Shown here: in pieces, positions 1 through 11,249 of the stretch
How the letters are laid out: the number at the start of each line of letters is the position of its first letter
Numbering within the stretch: position 1 is the first letter of the stretch
Origin: Cyclina sinensis
Taxonomy: Eukaryota > Mollusca > Bivalvia > Venerida > Veneridae
Length of the DNA: 64,000 bases
Assembly (NCBI GenBank): GCA_012932295.1
Contig: JAAONU010000011.1
Span: 44,084,352 to 44,148,351 of the forward strand
Direction: 5' to 3'
Program-made: the position numbers and the translations under genes
Notes under the pieces: model-generated
Told to the model about the DNA's origin: nothing
What the model saw: only the letters and a program-made list of their open reading frames with translations
Database searches by the model: none

Positions 1-470
1 ACATATAAAAATGCTTTTCAGTTCATATTTTTCAATTTACCCACACATGGTTATTCCCCTGAACGAAGGCAAAAACTAATAGGTCTTTTCATATTTACGC
101 CTGTCCGTCCGTCTGTCTGTTCGTTTAGATACAGCATTTTGTCCGCTCCCTATCTCTTAATCCCCTTGAATGATTCCAAACGTACTTGGAAGACATTTTT
201 ATATTATCGACACGATGGGTAAAAAAGTACGTAACAGTCAGCTCCGTCCGAGGTTAAAGTCACACAGAGATCAAAGGTCTGTTGATCCCTATTTCGTGTC
301 TAGTCTTAATCTCTTGTTTAGGGATTTTTGTTAGAAATATTTAGGATATCGAAACAAATGGTAAAATATGAGTATAAAGTATCTGCGATATTACTTTATA
401 AAACAAAAGTAATACAGTCAAAATCACCAACGTATCATTTTCCATGCACTAAATGTTTCCAATTTTACAG
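1..470. other. Intron sequence upstream of EF-hand-like exon
   Basis: No coding segment is visible. The stretch ends in a pyrimidine-rich acceptor (..ttttacag) at 461-470 that opens the first exon of the neighbouring gene, so it is probably intron. A short CCGT/CTGT-rich run sits near 100-125. Confidence 0.5.
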
Positions 471-1713
471 AGGGTTGGTGTACCTCTGCCGGATCGTGAC
501 CTTGTAACCGTGGCAACCAGACTAGATAAAAACAAACAGGGCTACATCAGTTACGGGTAAGCTCGCCAAAAACGTGGAAGAAAATGACGATCATTTAATA
601 TAACGTTACGCCGTCTTAAATGTCCTTCCAGATAGTTGGTACTTTTGTAAAATATCTCGTATTTTCTTCAATAAAATAGGAAAACTTTCAATTCGATTAT
701 CAGAATATTAATTTTGAAATTTAAATTCATTTATTGATTGATAAATGTTTCATCAGAAACATATTACAACGTCGTTTGTAAATGGCGGTAATATTAACAA
801 TCTTTTGTGAACGTTTTCGTTTTAAAGCGGACACTCAGACATTGAAATGCTTTTTTTACGATAAACGTTATTAAGTTAAACTTTCACTGGCACTAATTCA
901 ACGGTGTTTGCCGCAGACTGTATAGAAAATAGAGAGTTAATTTTTAGAAACCTATGCATGTTTCACTGAGCGCATTCAATGACTGCATTTAGATGAATAT
1001 TTTTTTTCAAGTGCATTTTCAATTTAAGACACATCTGAAACGGCTTGTTCAAGTTCAAATTTTCTGTGAAATTGACATTTCTAAGTGGAATACTGAGTAA
1101 AATGGTACAAACAAATTGGTTATATGAATAGCGACTTTACAAAAGATGTTTTAAAAGCCTCAAATGACGAAAAGTTTTACACATGACATCCCGTTTCAGG
1201 CTTCTTTCAAATGGCGTCAGGAGTCATATAAGAGAAGAACGTAAGGAAGACAAGCGTCAGGAGGTCCGGAAGCGAAACAGGTTGGAAGAGCGCAGGCGCA
1301 TACTTCGAACGGAACTTCCGGAAATCTACAGACGGAACTATGAAGAAGATCTTTTCACGTTTTATGCTTCGCAATCTTCAGCAAACTTGGGCTCGCCTAT
1401 GCGAAGCTCTACAACTAGCATGCACAGCATTAATGGTGGTCAGGTTCCGACCTTTCCTGCAATCGAGTCCGAACGCTCCTCAGTTGTGTTGAACAATGGG
1501 GCTTGTGACGAAATACGAGATCCTGGCAATAACCAAACAGCGGTTAACAATAAGGCAATATCACAAACTGTTATGTTAAAGCGAAACTCTTTTTCTACAA
1601 AGGGACAATATATCAAGTCAAATAACATTCTCCGCTATATGCATTCATATCTAGAACGTAAGAAAACTCAAGCAAATTTTGATAAATCTATATTACCGAA
1701 TATTGATATTTAA
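471..1713 (+). CDS. EF-hand-like protein, last two coding exons (5' partial)
   Basis: Two exons are visible, 471..556 and 1200..1713, joined by a GT/AG intron (donor ggtaag, acceptor tttcag). The split codon is GG|G and the frame stays open across the junction to a TAA stop. The first exon encodes an EF-hand-like loop (DKNKQGYISYGG) after a short helix (DRDLVTVATRL). Loop position 12 is Gly rather than Glu/Asp, so calcium binding is uncertain. The second exon begins with a very basic, charged stretch (REERKEDKRQEVRKRNRLEE), probably helical, followed by a low-complexity Ser/Asn-rich tail. The 5' part of the gene lies outside the window. I do not recognise the family beyond the EF-hand. The gene structure is well supported; function is not. 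Confidence 0.6.
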
Positions 1714-3611
1714 GCTTAATTTGTTAGTTTTATGTTCATGAGTTTTTGGAGAACTTGTTTTATTGTTTATTTAATAGTTTGGTCATCAGTATATCTCCTT
1801 GTTTTGCTTAGTATCAGCGTATAAAACTATTTTGATAACTGGAACGTCTTTCCGTTGTTTTTTAACAATCCTTTCAACATTTCCTGTCTTATTATTGTCT
1901 TGCAAAGGAAAGCTGTACTCCGGTTGCTAGGGATATAAACACCATGCTTTGAAGATTGTCGAGAGAAGTCACAGAATGGTGAAACACTGACATTAGAATA
2001 TGAAAGTTGAAATATGTATATTAACGAAACAGTTTTCTTTTTGATATACGATAACACAGGTGTCGTGTTTAATATACACGCTGTGATAAAGGGTGAAGAT
2101 TAATTAACCCTTGAACATTGTCCCCCGAGTTTAACTTTAAGGTCATTTCTGAGAACATTGTTTCCTTGATCATTCTGTAAATACGAGACTGAAACTTTTC
2201 CAAAACGACTCGTAAAAAAGCGAAAATAAAAACTACAATCCTGTCTTCAATGCAAGCCTGATTTCTGCATAACCAAACTTAAAATGAGAAAAAGAAGAAG
2301 AAAAAACAGAAAAGAAAACCTAACAACTGGTAATTGTCCGTTACCTAACTTCTGTCAATTTTTATTTTATTTTTTTAATATCAAATATACCTTAATAAAG
2401 TTATTTGTTTTTACGGAATCTAAGTCCGCAACACAATAGGATATTTTCAACGGCTACGGTTTAATTGTTAAATATATGGTTGTATTGTCACCACAAGTAT
2501 GTTACCACAGTATTTTACCACAGGTCGCATCACTTTAACATAACACTGCGTTACTGAATAGTTTGTTTTGTGCAATAACAAGGCTAGGAAACGTTTCACC
2601 TTAACACCAGACTGACAATGAACAATATCCTTCACTGGTAAAGTTTGTAGAAACACGAGCCATACTGGATTGAAAACACCTTCTAAAGTTAGGTATGAAC
2701 AATGTATATAATTTATTTGTAAGTCGTTATTTGAGCTATGTGTAATATTTATGTATAGAGGGTAACTTTTGTCAGGTCAAATGCATAAAGTCAAGTTCGT
2801 GCATACTTCTTGCATCCATGTAAGAGATTATTTTGTAGCTGTATATCGATAAATATCTTTTCATAAGCCAGTGTTTGTTTGTTTTTTTTTACGTTTTTAT
2901 TAATGAATATTACGTAAAAAAAATCATCTTAATTTTAAAGAACCCCAACAACAACAAAAACGACAACAACAAGAAATGTCATCAAACATATGATCGGCGT
3001 ACATGTATTTCAAAATTAATGCCCAATAAGTGTATAGTTTTCGCTCATAGGCAAATATTTAAACCGAATGTCCTATTTCCGGTTTAGGTTACACACAAAA
3101 AATGTTGAGTTTAATGCTAAAAGTGTCTATCATATTCAATGAAATAAACTAAATATTTAGCCATTTTTATTATATATTTATTCTATTTAGTATAATTATT
3201 CTAGGTTGAAACGTTTTGATATTTAATTTACGGCTGTACTTATGTTATTGCATTATTTTCAGTCTCAATTAAGCTAATATAAAATTTCATAACAGCAAAA
3301 CTTTTAGCCAGCGGCAAACTTCCTCCTTCAGCTGAAGATTTTGTATCTAACAATTTTATTCGTTAAAAATGTAGGTCAAAAATCGTTTCAATGCAACTAA
3401 GCAGAAACATCTCCAAACGAGTAGGTTAATTTTAATAAAAAACTGACTAATTTATTTAAACCATCTCATATACCAACGAGTAAGCATCGTTCTGTGCTGC
3501 ATGAAAGCAATATTGTGTCCCTGTGAGATAATAGAGACTACATGTTTAAACCATTAACACGACAATTGGAATAATTGGACTGTTATCTGAGTAAAATTAA
3601 GATCTGTGAAG
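1714..3611. other. 3' UTR of the EF-hand-like gene, then non-coding
   Basis: Candidate poly(A) signals AATAAA occur near 2225 and at 2394-2399, so the transcript may end there. Beyond that the sequence is AT-rich with short ORFs only, and I see no gene. Confidence 0.4.
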
Positions 3612-4115
3612 TTGGCTTGTCGTTGCTAGCTGGGGATTCAAATGTGCATTCGAGAATGTACCCTTCTCTCGTAGTTGTCGCTTCAAATGTGAATTCGAAA
3701 ATGCCCTTTTCTCTTAGTTTTGGATTTAGATGTACATTCGTAGTGACACTTCTAACTGGGAGTTGGAAATTCAAATATGTATTCGAAAAAAGACTTCTGG
3801 CCTGTAGTTAAGAATTCAGTTGTGCATTAGACCTGTAGTTTGGAAATCAAATGTGCATTCGAGAATGCACTCTTCTTGTAGTTTGGGATTCAGAATCTTC
3901 CTGTCTGAAGTGTGGGAATCTAAGGTACATTCGAAAATGGTTGTTAGGTTTTTAGGGTGATCATGTGAAAATGCAATTCTGGACTTTATTTGGGAACCTA
4001 AATGTTCATTTGAAATGCACTTCTGGCGTGTAGTTTTAGATTAAAATATGCTTTGGAAAGTTTACTTCTTGCAAGTGGTCGGGAATTCAAATGTACATTG
4101 GAATCTGCGCTTCTG
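3612..4115. repeat. Degenerate tandem repeat, unit roughly 50-90 bp
   Basis: A phrase of the form 'gtagtt-ggga-ttcaaatgtgcattcgagaatgca-cttctgg' recurs about eight times with substitutions and indels, for example near 3636, 3686, 3765, 3850 and 4085. Units are too diverged for a fixed period. The small ORFs across it are by-products of the repeat. Confidence 0.65.
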
Positions 4116-4571
4116 GTTTATTCAGTTGATATTCAGTTATCTCGCAAGTATAAGTATAATTCTTACCTTGGTAATACGTTTCAATTTTACGAAACGTTGT
4201 CTTAATTGACTTATGAATGTGTATCAATAAAATTTCTAAACAAATATTCGTATTGAAGGGAAATGCTGACGTTTGGATTCGTTCTTAAATTAACATAGAA
4301 CATATTTCATACAGTGATAAGCCGATTTTCTATAGAATAAAATCACGCGCCATATAATTGGAAACTTTAAACCTCACAGATACAGATGGAAATCTGAACT
4401 ACTCAGACTTTCCCTAGATACTGTTTTAATTTGTTAAAATTTGAATAGTTAACAGTAGCTCAGTGAAATAAACTTAGTGATAACCATGGACTTTATTTCT
4501 GTTATGAAGATACAATGCTGCTTTCATACTCCGTCTGTTTGAGATTCACATGCTGGGAATGAAAACTTTCG

Positions 4572-5555
4572 ATGAAAATGGAAAAATATGAACAGAATTT
4601 TAACGTGTCAAATACCAGTGACGTAGGGACATCTGGAACACTTGAAGGACTTGCAACGTCTGCCGTGATAACTATTTCATTACAGCTAATTTCAATGGTT
4701 GCTATTGTAACTGGCAATTTGTTAGTAATAGTAGCGGTTTTAAAATTCAAATCCTTGCAGGATATTACTGGAATATTTGTAGCGAATTTAGCGATTGCTG
4801 ATCTAGTTATTGGCCTTTCACACCCATTCCAGGTTGCCTTTTTCTTCTTCCCAGAGATGGAAAGGAATAAGTACGCGTGTCTTCTAAGGTTTGAGATAAT
4901 AATGTTTGCCTGCAATGCTTCAATCTATTCATTGGTCTGTACCGTAGTGGACAGGTTTCTTGCTATATCATATCCACTACATTACCCCAATATAATGACG
5001 AAGGAACGTGCTTTTGCGCTTGTAGCAGGCATTTGGATATTTGACGTCTGCTGTGCGTTCGTTCCGTTTTTAGCAAACAACTGGAACACATCTCCAATCT
5101 GTTTGTATGAATTCGTTATGGACAAATACTTCAGGGCTTTTAACCATATTGGTGGCCTGATATTTGCTTTGGTAATGTTTATCATTTATGTTAAGATATA
5201 CTTCATAGCGAGAAAACACATGCGTGAAATCCAAACCGAGGCTGTTCTTTATCAGGGTGATCCAACTATCCGAGGAACAAAGCAGATGAACACCGTCGTC
5301 GCCATTGTTGTTGTGTTTTTCCACATATCATGGCTGCCGTTTTTCTTCATTGAATTAACAATGCTGGAAAGTGAAGATGTTACGGAGATAAAGGTGCTTG
5401 TAGCAAACTTTCTCGTGTTTCTTGGTGTTCTGAATTCTGTTGTAAACCCGATAGTTTACGCATGGAAAAATAAACAGTACAGGAGAGCGTTCAAGAAACT
5501 GTTAAGACTAAAAATCACAAGAGATGAAATGGATACAGTTCAAAGTATAACCTGA
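4572..5555 (+). CDS. Class A (rhodopsin-like) G-protein-coupled receptor, intronless
   Basis: A 327-aa single-exon seven-transmembrane receptor of the plasma membrane. Class A landmarks by residue: N-glycosylation sequons at N11 and N14; GN of TM1 (N49 = 1.50); NLAIAD of TM2 (D77 = 2.50); Cys103 (3.25) paired with ECL2 Cys177; DRF at 127-129 in place of DRY, exactly 25 residues after Cys103; W155 (4.50); SWLP of TM6 (W254, P256); NPIVY of TM7 at 292-296; a short basic tail KNKQYRRAFKKLL. TM5 lacks the usual proline. The DRF-LAISYPLHY and SWLPF motifs resemble adenosine/biogenic-amine-type receptors, but the amine-binding Asp of TM3 is not evident, so the ligand is unknown. The start is the first ATG; a second at codon 3 is an alternative. 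Confidence 0.9.
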   Translation: MKMEKYEQNFNVSNTSDVGTSGTLEGLATSAVITISLQLISMVAIVTGNLLVIVAVLKFKSLQDITGIFVANLAIADLVIGLSHPFQVAFFFFPEMERNKYACLLRFEIIMFACNASIYSLVCTVVDRFLAISYPLHYPNIMTKERAFALVAGIWIFDVCCAFVPFLANNWNTSPICLYEFVMDKYFRAFNHIGGLIFALVMFIIYVKIYFIARKHMREIQTEAVLYQGDPTIRGTKQMNTVVAIVVVFFHISWLPFFFIELTMLESEDVTEIKVLVANFLVFLGVLNSVVNPIVYAWKNKQYRRAFKKLLRLKITRDEMDTVQSIT

Positions 5556-5826
5556 AGGTTCTTATATACTTCTAAGTGCTTAATATTCTATAGAGATACC
5601 AAATATAAGTACACAAGAAATGTGAATTTCAAAGCAGTCTGCAGATAGTTGCCTCTCATAAAGCCAGTCTTTGCTGTCTATATAGGTGATACATTTTAAG
5701 TTTATAAAGGGCTGGCTTAGCAGCCAAAGCTTGACTTTTTGAAACTTGTATGTGCGTAATGCCAACTGCCATTAGAATGATGTCCTAGCATGAAATCAAT
5801 TTACAAAAATATGGAAAATGCCAAAT

Positions 5827-5828
<2 letters not shown>

Positions 5829-5857
<29 letters not shown>
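5829..5857 (+). repeat. Poly(A) tract, 29 A
   Basis: An uninterrupted run of 29 A lies 273 bp after the stop of the intronless GPCR. No clean AATAAA precedes it. It is either a simple repeat or the relic of a reverse-transcribed tail. Confidence 0.85.
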
Positions 5858-5859
<2 letters not shown>

Positions 5860-7608
5860 AAAAAAATCTCAAATTTAATGAAATCCGTAAAAGTACCGGC
5901 ATATATGAAATTCGGATCTTTGAAAATGCATTTTCTATGTCATAATGTTTTTACAAATATACTCAAAATAATAACGAACATGTAAACTTAATTAAAGGTT
6001 GCATGCTTAAGTTTGAGTTGACCTTTGTCACTGAACTCAGACTGAAACCACATGTAGTGTTTATAAACAGTCTTCTTATTTTTGAGGAAAAGCAAACCTT
6101 CATGATAGACGTGAAAGTGGTTTTGCATGCTTTTTCTGAAAGTCTTGAAACTCTTAATATTTGCAGAATTTTTAGTTTATTTCCATAGCTAATTATATCA
6201 TTTAAGCCATTACCTCCGCTTACGTAACTTATCTGAAAAATTATATCATCCTCCCTCCAAATCACGGAAGAATGTTATGCAGTCTCAGTTTATTTTGTCT
6301 TTGAAAGAACGTTAATTTTCTGTAAGATATCTTTTGAAGGCAAAATTGCTTTATTCCTAGCTGTTGTTTGAGGCCCCGGCAAACATATCTATTACATTTG
6401 TTTCTAGTAAAACAGAAAGTATCCATTTTCATAGTCGTATAAACATTAAATGCTAAAATCGCTGTTCGACATAAAAGCTTCTGCGAATTATTGCAATATT
6501 GCTTCTGAAGGACATCCCTGCTAACTACAGATACCTAGAATATATAAGCGGCCGGACGCTTAACTTAAAAGATTGAAAATAATACTTTGACTGCCAATTA
6601 AAAATCCAGTCACTGTAAGGTGAAAATATTCTAAGGTATGGGTAGAAAATAATGTAATTTTTGAGATTGAGAGATTACATTGCCAAATAACATAGTATCT
6701 AGTCTTATGCGTTTTCAAGTTAGTAGTCAGAAACCTCTTGGCTACAAATCGACAGACCTACGGGTGCAAAGCTGTACGCCACCAGAGTGTTTCTTTGACT
6801 TATTTAAAATCATTTTCTTGCTCTGTTGATTTTTATTATCTTGTAAGTTTCCTTGTGTTTATCCATTTTAGAAAGGATAATTATAAAAAAAATATCTTAG
6901 ATGTAAATTTTATGCACGTACTAATTCAACCTCGAGGGAGAATTCATATATTGTATAATTACAACTTCTAATGATACATCAAAAGTTAAATAAAAAATGG
7001 GGATCCAGCGCAAACGATGCTTCTAGTAGTTTTATTGGGTTATGCCCCTTTGGGCATCACTCAGTATAGTGTCGACTATAGAGCGGCTATGGACAATGAA
7101 AATGCAGCAGAGCGTCTGGAGCTGGAGATTTTCGGACATCTTTATTCTTCAGCCCTATGATCCTATCTGCGGTCCCATTTGCGGCTCTGTTTTAACAATG
7201 TGCAATCCCTAGATGTATATAAACGAAATGTTAACAATGATGGAACTTGTTCTCAGTGCTGAATCCGATTGTTTTATTGTGACTGGCAAATATTTGTTTG
7301 TGTGTTTAGGTATATGAACTGTAATTAACTTATAATTGTGCAAAATTCTTAATAACGACAGCATTAAAATTGAAATTCATTTACTGCACGCAACAGACTT
7401 ACAAGTCAGACTGTGGCGTTTCTATAACTTATTATTTTCTTTTTTTGCCTTAGAAGCATGTTTCACCTTTCTATAAAAATTTGATAAAAATAATAGATTT
7501 GATGCTTCATTTAAATAAATGCTCAGGACGTCAACAATTTGAACAATTCCCCAGAATTCAGAAATGCCTATAATGCCAATAGGCGATGTAAGCGTTGCTT
7601 AAATAACT
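5858..7608. other. Non-coding, no recognised feature
   Basis: AT-rich sequence with short ORFs only. A small hairpin (ATGCCC/GGGCAT) lies near 7035. I see no gene or clear mobile element. Confidence 0.4.
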
Positions 7609-8315
7609 GTGTATTGTTCTATCTATTCTATTGTTCTTGATATTTGGGATTTTCCAGATTCTGTAAGTAGTAAAATATTTTTACCAATATTTAAGCAAAG
7701 GTTAATTGATTGTTTTTTTTACAAAGTTGGCTTTCTGGTAAAGAGAGCAGTCCTGTTTTGTATCTGTATAATCATGTTAAAGATTCTTTTGTTTATGAAA
7801 ATTATCTTGATATAATACCAAGTACTTTAAGGAAGTATCTTACAAGAATAAGAATATCTTCGCATTCATTACATGTGCAAACTGGTAGGTTTCATAGAAA
7901 TAGAATTGTTAGAAATGAAAGATATTGTTTATATTGTAATCTACATGACGTCGAAGATGAATACCATTTCATTTTAATTTGTCCTTGTTATATTGATATA
8001 AGAAAAAAATATATAAAAAGATACTATTATATAAGACCTAGTATGCTTAAATTCACTGATATGTTAAAATCAAACAATAGAAGTATACTTTTAAATTTAT
8101 CCTTGTATGTACGAGATGCGATGTCTCATAGAAATAATGTAGATATAGTAGATACAACTTAATATATTAATAATTCATCCTCTATATTGATATGAAAGAG
8201 ACATGTTTAGATCCGATCTTGTGATGTTAGTATGTATTGTAAAATTGTTTATTTATGTATGACGATGTATGATTGTACAAGTCAAAAATAAAGTATCTGT
8301 TCTGTTCTGTTCTAT
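7609..8315 (+). pseudogene. Non-LTR retrotransposon (LINE) 3' fragment
   Basis: The C-terminal part of a reverse-transcriptase polyprotein after the RT domain, with the cysteine-bearing motif RNERYCLYC followed by DVEDEYHFILICPCY and a downstream VRDAMSHR. This arrangement is common at the end of invertebrate LINE ORF2 proteins. The upstream part (KQRLIDCF) is in another frame, and the two join at an eight-T run near 7710-7719, so a slippage-type frameshift breaks it. The stop is at 8160-8162. A short 3' UTR follows, ending in AATAAA and the pentanucleotide tail (TTCTG)n at about 8290-8315, which marks the element's 3' end. It is truncated at the 5' end as is usual for target-primed reverse transcription. 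Confidence 0.8.
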
Positions 8316-9186
8316 CTAGTTGAGAGTTTATTTATCGTCGGTACAAATTGACCATATGACCGACGTCCCATGAAGAGGTTAGTTGTTTTAGGTTGTTTTA
8401 GGATAGTGCAAGATACAGAAAGAACCCTATTCCAAAGACACCTTTGGTTCTTTTCCATGCTTAGCTTAATGGGCAAGCCAAGCAATGAGTACAAATTCTT
8501 ATAAGGCAGTGTTTACATTCTGACAATATTTACTAACAAGGGCATAAACATTAAAGCAAGGCATGTTGATGTGATCACATGTACAATTCAACCATTTGAT
8601 GCCTTTTTTTAAGCATCCAATTTGTTTTTGTGTACGTATTTTATTGTTGTAGGCGGAAAAGGTGTACCAGTCTAAATCATAAAACATCGTTTGCCATGGA
8701 AAAAAGAAACCCATGCAAAATGAAATTAGCAAATACACCTGAAAAACACTTGAAATATAATACAAAATGGATACATTAGAAATACTCCTAAGCGATGTGC
8801 AGTTATAATGATTGTCATTGATTCTGTGATTTGATACTCGTAAGGAATGGCCGACGACTTTCTAAAGCCCTATTACAGCGTCAGTATGACCTTAGCCGAT
8901 TCATTACTATTTTTAAAATTTACCTTGTTAAATGGGATTTATTTTAGTTTATGTCAGTCCTTGAACGTGAAGCTTAACAAACACGTGTTTTTTTATTATT
9001 CATCAAACACAAACATGTTTCTTATTTAAGAGAAGGAAATAAGTTTTCAATGGTTAAATGCAATGTGACATTGTTTTTCACGAATGCGATCGATTTAGTA
9101 CCATTAGCATTGCACTCCATGTGTGTCTTAGCCCTATTGTTCCGTTTTTGCTCTGTTTGTTTTTCATATTTACCCGATTTTTTCCG
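8316..9186. other. Non-coding, no recognised feature
   Basis: Short ORFs only and no recognisable domain. It lies between the LINE tail and a tandem repeat. Confidence 0.35.
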
Positions 9187-9440
9187 TAGGGGCCCTGTTT
9201 TCCCGTATTGGACCTGCTTTCTGTAGAGGCACTGTTTTCCCGTATTGGACCTGTTTTTCCGTACAGGTCCTGTTTACCCGTATTAGACCAGTTTTTACCT
9301 ACTGGCCCTGTTTTCCCGTATTACACCTGCTTTTCCGTAGCGACCCTGTTTTCCTGTGTAAGACTTGTTTTTTCTGTAGAGGCCCTGTTTTCCCGTACTG
9401 GACCTGTTTTTTCTGTAGTGGCCCTGTTTTCCCGTAGTTT
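9187..9440. repeat. Tandem repeat, ~37-bp unit, about seven copies
   Basis: Each unit reads roughly 'gccctgttttcccgta' + 'ttggacctgtttttccgtaga'. The two halves are themselves similar, suggesting an ancestral ~18-bp unit. Copies differ by substitutions and 1-3 bp indels. The 87-aa open frame across it (ALFSRIGPVFPY-like periodic peptide) comes from the repeat and is not a gene. Confidence 0.8.
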
Positions 9441-9599
9441 CCGGTTCAAACTCAAGCTTGACATAAAATAAAGCAGTATAAAATCATATATATTATTAGT
9501 TAATTTTTAATTGACGCTGTTTACCTCGGATTAAAACCTCCGAATGAGACAGTCCGAGCACTGATATATTTAAACAATGTATTATTAATTTTCTCTTTA

Positions 9600-11190
9600 A
9601 TTTTTGCCGAGAAGCGGGAGGGATATGGTAATATTGTAATAGTCTCCGCCTGTCTTTCCCTCCGTGACATCTTTGTTCGGGGTATACCCCTAACACTGTT
9701 GAAGAGAATTTGTTGAAACCTCACTTTATGTTAAAGGGCATTAAGAACAAGTGACATGTACAAGGGTCATAACAGCAGCTTACTCGTATTTAATAAGCTC
9801 CTTTTTTATAAACTTTGCTGGTCCGAAGTGTAACTACAAAAGCATTATAGGGAATTCATTTATTTTGGACAGAATGACAGAGGACCTAAATTTGGGACTG
9901 CAGTTTAAAAAAAACATAACTCTTCCTTGCCTCGTTCTTAAATTATATCCCTTTATTGTATTTCTATAAGAATTTGCAAAACAAAACCTTAAAACTACTG
10001 AAGACATTTTGTTGATATTTCTCACAATGATAGAATGCGTTGACTGAACGTGCAAACGCAAAAATGATAACTTTGCAGATTTTTAATCTCTCCCTTTGCT
10101 GTTTTATGAATTCTTGTCCGCAAGGTAACTTGAAAACTTTAATAGGGATTTTATCAATATTTCGCACACTGGTTGAGAACATAAAGAGGAATCATAACTC
10201 TGTCTTGCTTTATTTTAAATAATCTCCCTTTGTTATGTTCTATAATTCTTCTTTGGTTGTTATAACTCAATAAGTTATAAACGGAATTGATTCATATTGC
10301 ATACAATTATAGAGGATTTCAAGGAGGAATGCAGTGCAATATCCGAAACACAACTAAAAACTACTGAAGGGATTAAATTGATATTACACATAATGACATT
10401 GGGTAGATGTGCAATATGCAAGAACCATAAAGCTGCCATGCCCCATTTTTATTATCTCCCTTTATTGTGTTATTAGTTCTTGTCCGGAAGTTTACTTGAA
10501 ACTGTAATTTTGTTAATGTTTCACACACTGATTTAGAACACAAAGAGGAAGTGCAGTGTGGAAGAACCATAACTCTGACTTGCTTCTTTTTTGAATGATC
10601 TCCCATTAATATGATCTATAATGCTTGTCCAGAACAAAGCTCTTAAACTTGATTCAGGTAATATTTCACACAATGATGGATGATATTGAGTGGAAGTGCA
10701 TTAAGTTAGAACCATAACCTCAACTATTACATTTTTTATATCTTCTTTTTTGTTTTCTGACTTTAAGCAATACATTTGTTCACAGCTTTGCCCCAAAAAT
10801 GTTGAAGGGACTTTGTTGAAACTTCGTGCAATTATAGATGGCAATAAAAGGAACTATGAGAATATAAGGGGCATTACTCTACCTTGCTTTATTTTTGAAA
10901 TTAATGCCCTTTTATATACTTATTTCGAATGCAGGATAACTTGAATAGTTTTGAAGGAATTTATTCATTATTGTATACAGTGAAGGGAAAGTGTAGTGCC
11001 TATAAACTTCAACCCTACATTGACTTATTCTTGAATTAAATACTCTTATAATAACTTAACACACCTCAAAATATCTTCAAGGGATTTAGTTGATATTTCA
11101 CCCAATGACAGAGTACCTTGAGCGGATGTGCAATATGCAGGTGACATAAATCTGGCTTGCCTCATTAAAAGAATCTCCCTTATTCATATT
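9600..11190 (+). repeat. Degenerate array of ~150-170-bp units (bivalve-type interspersed element)
   Basis: It starts with a left-end-like segment ('gagaagcgggagggatatggta..ctgtctttccctccgtg'). Diverged units follow, of the form 'cttgtccggaag..aaaactactgaagggattttgttgatatttcacacaatgaca..gtgcaat..aagaaccataactctgccttgc..ctccctttatt'. Clear starts are near 9822, 10117, 10484 and 10627. The units match the better-preserved 156-bp units at 44025-44490, so this is an old copy of that family. Confidence 0.6.
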
Positions 11191-11224
11191 TCAATTGGCA
11201 ACACTGCTCCGACGGGGGAAAGGT

Positions 11225-11249
11225 GGGGGGGGGGGGGGGGGGGGGGGGG
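11225..11249 (+). repeat. Poly(G) tract, 25 G
   Basis: An uninterrupted run of G, prone to G-quadruplex formation and to sequencing or assembly length error. Confidence 0.85.

Noticed and set aside
4502..4915. 137-codon minus-strand open frame over the GPCR
   Set aside because: Antisense shadow of the receptor.
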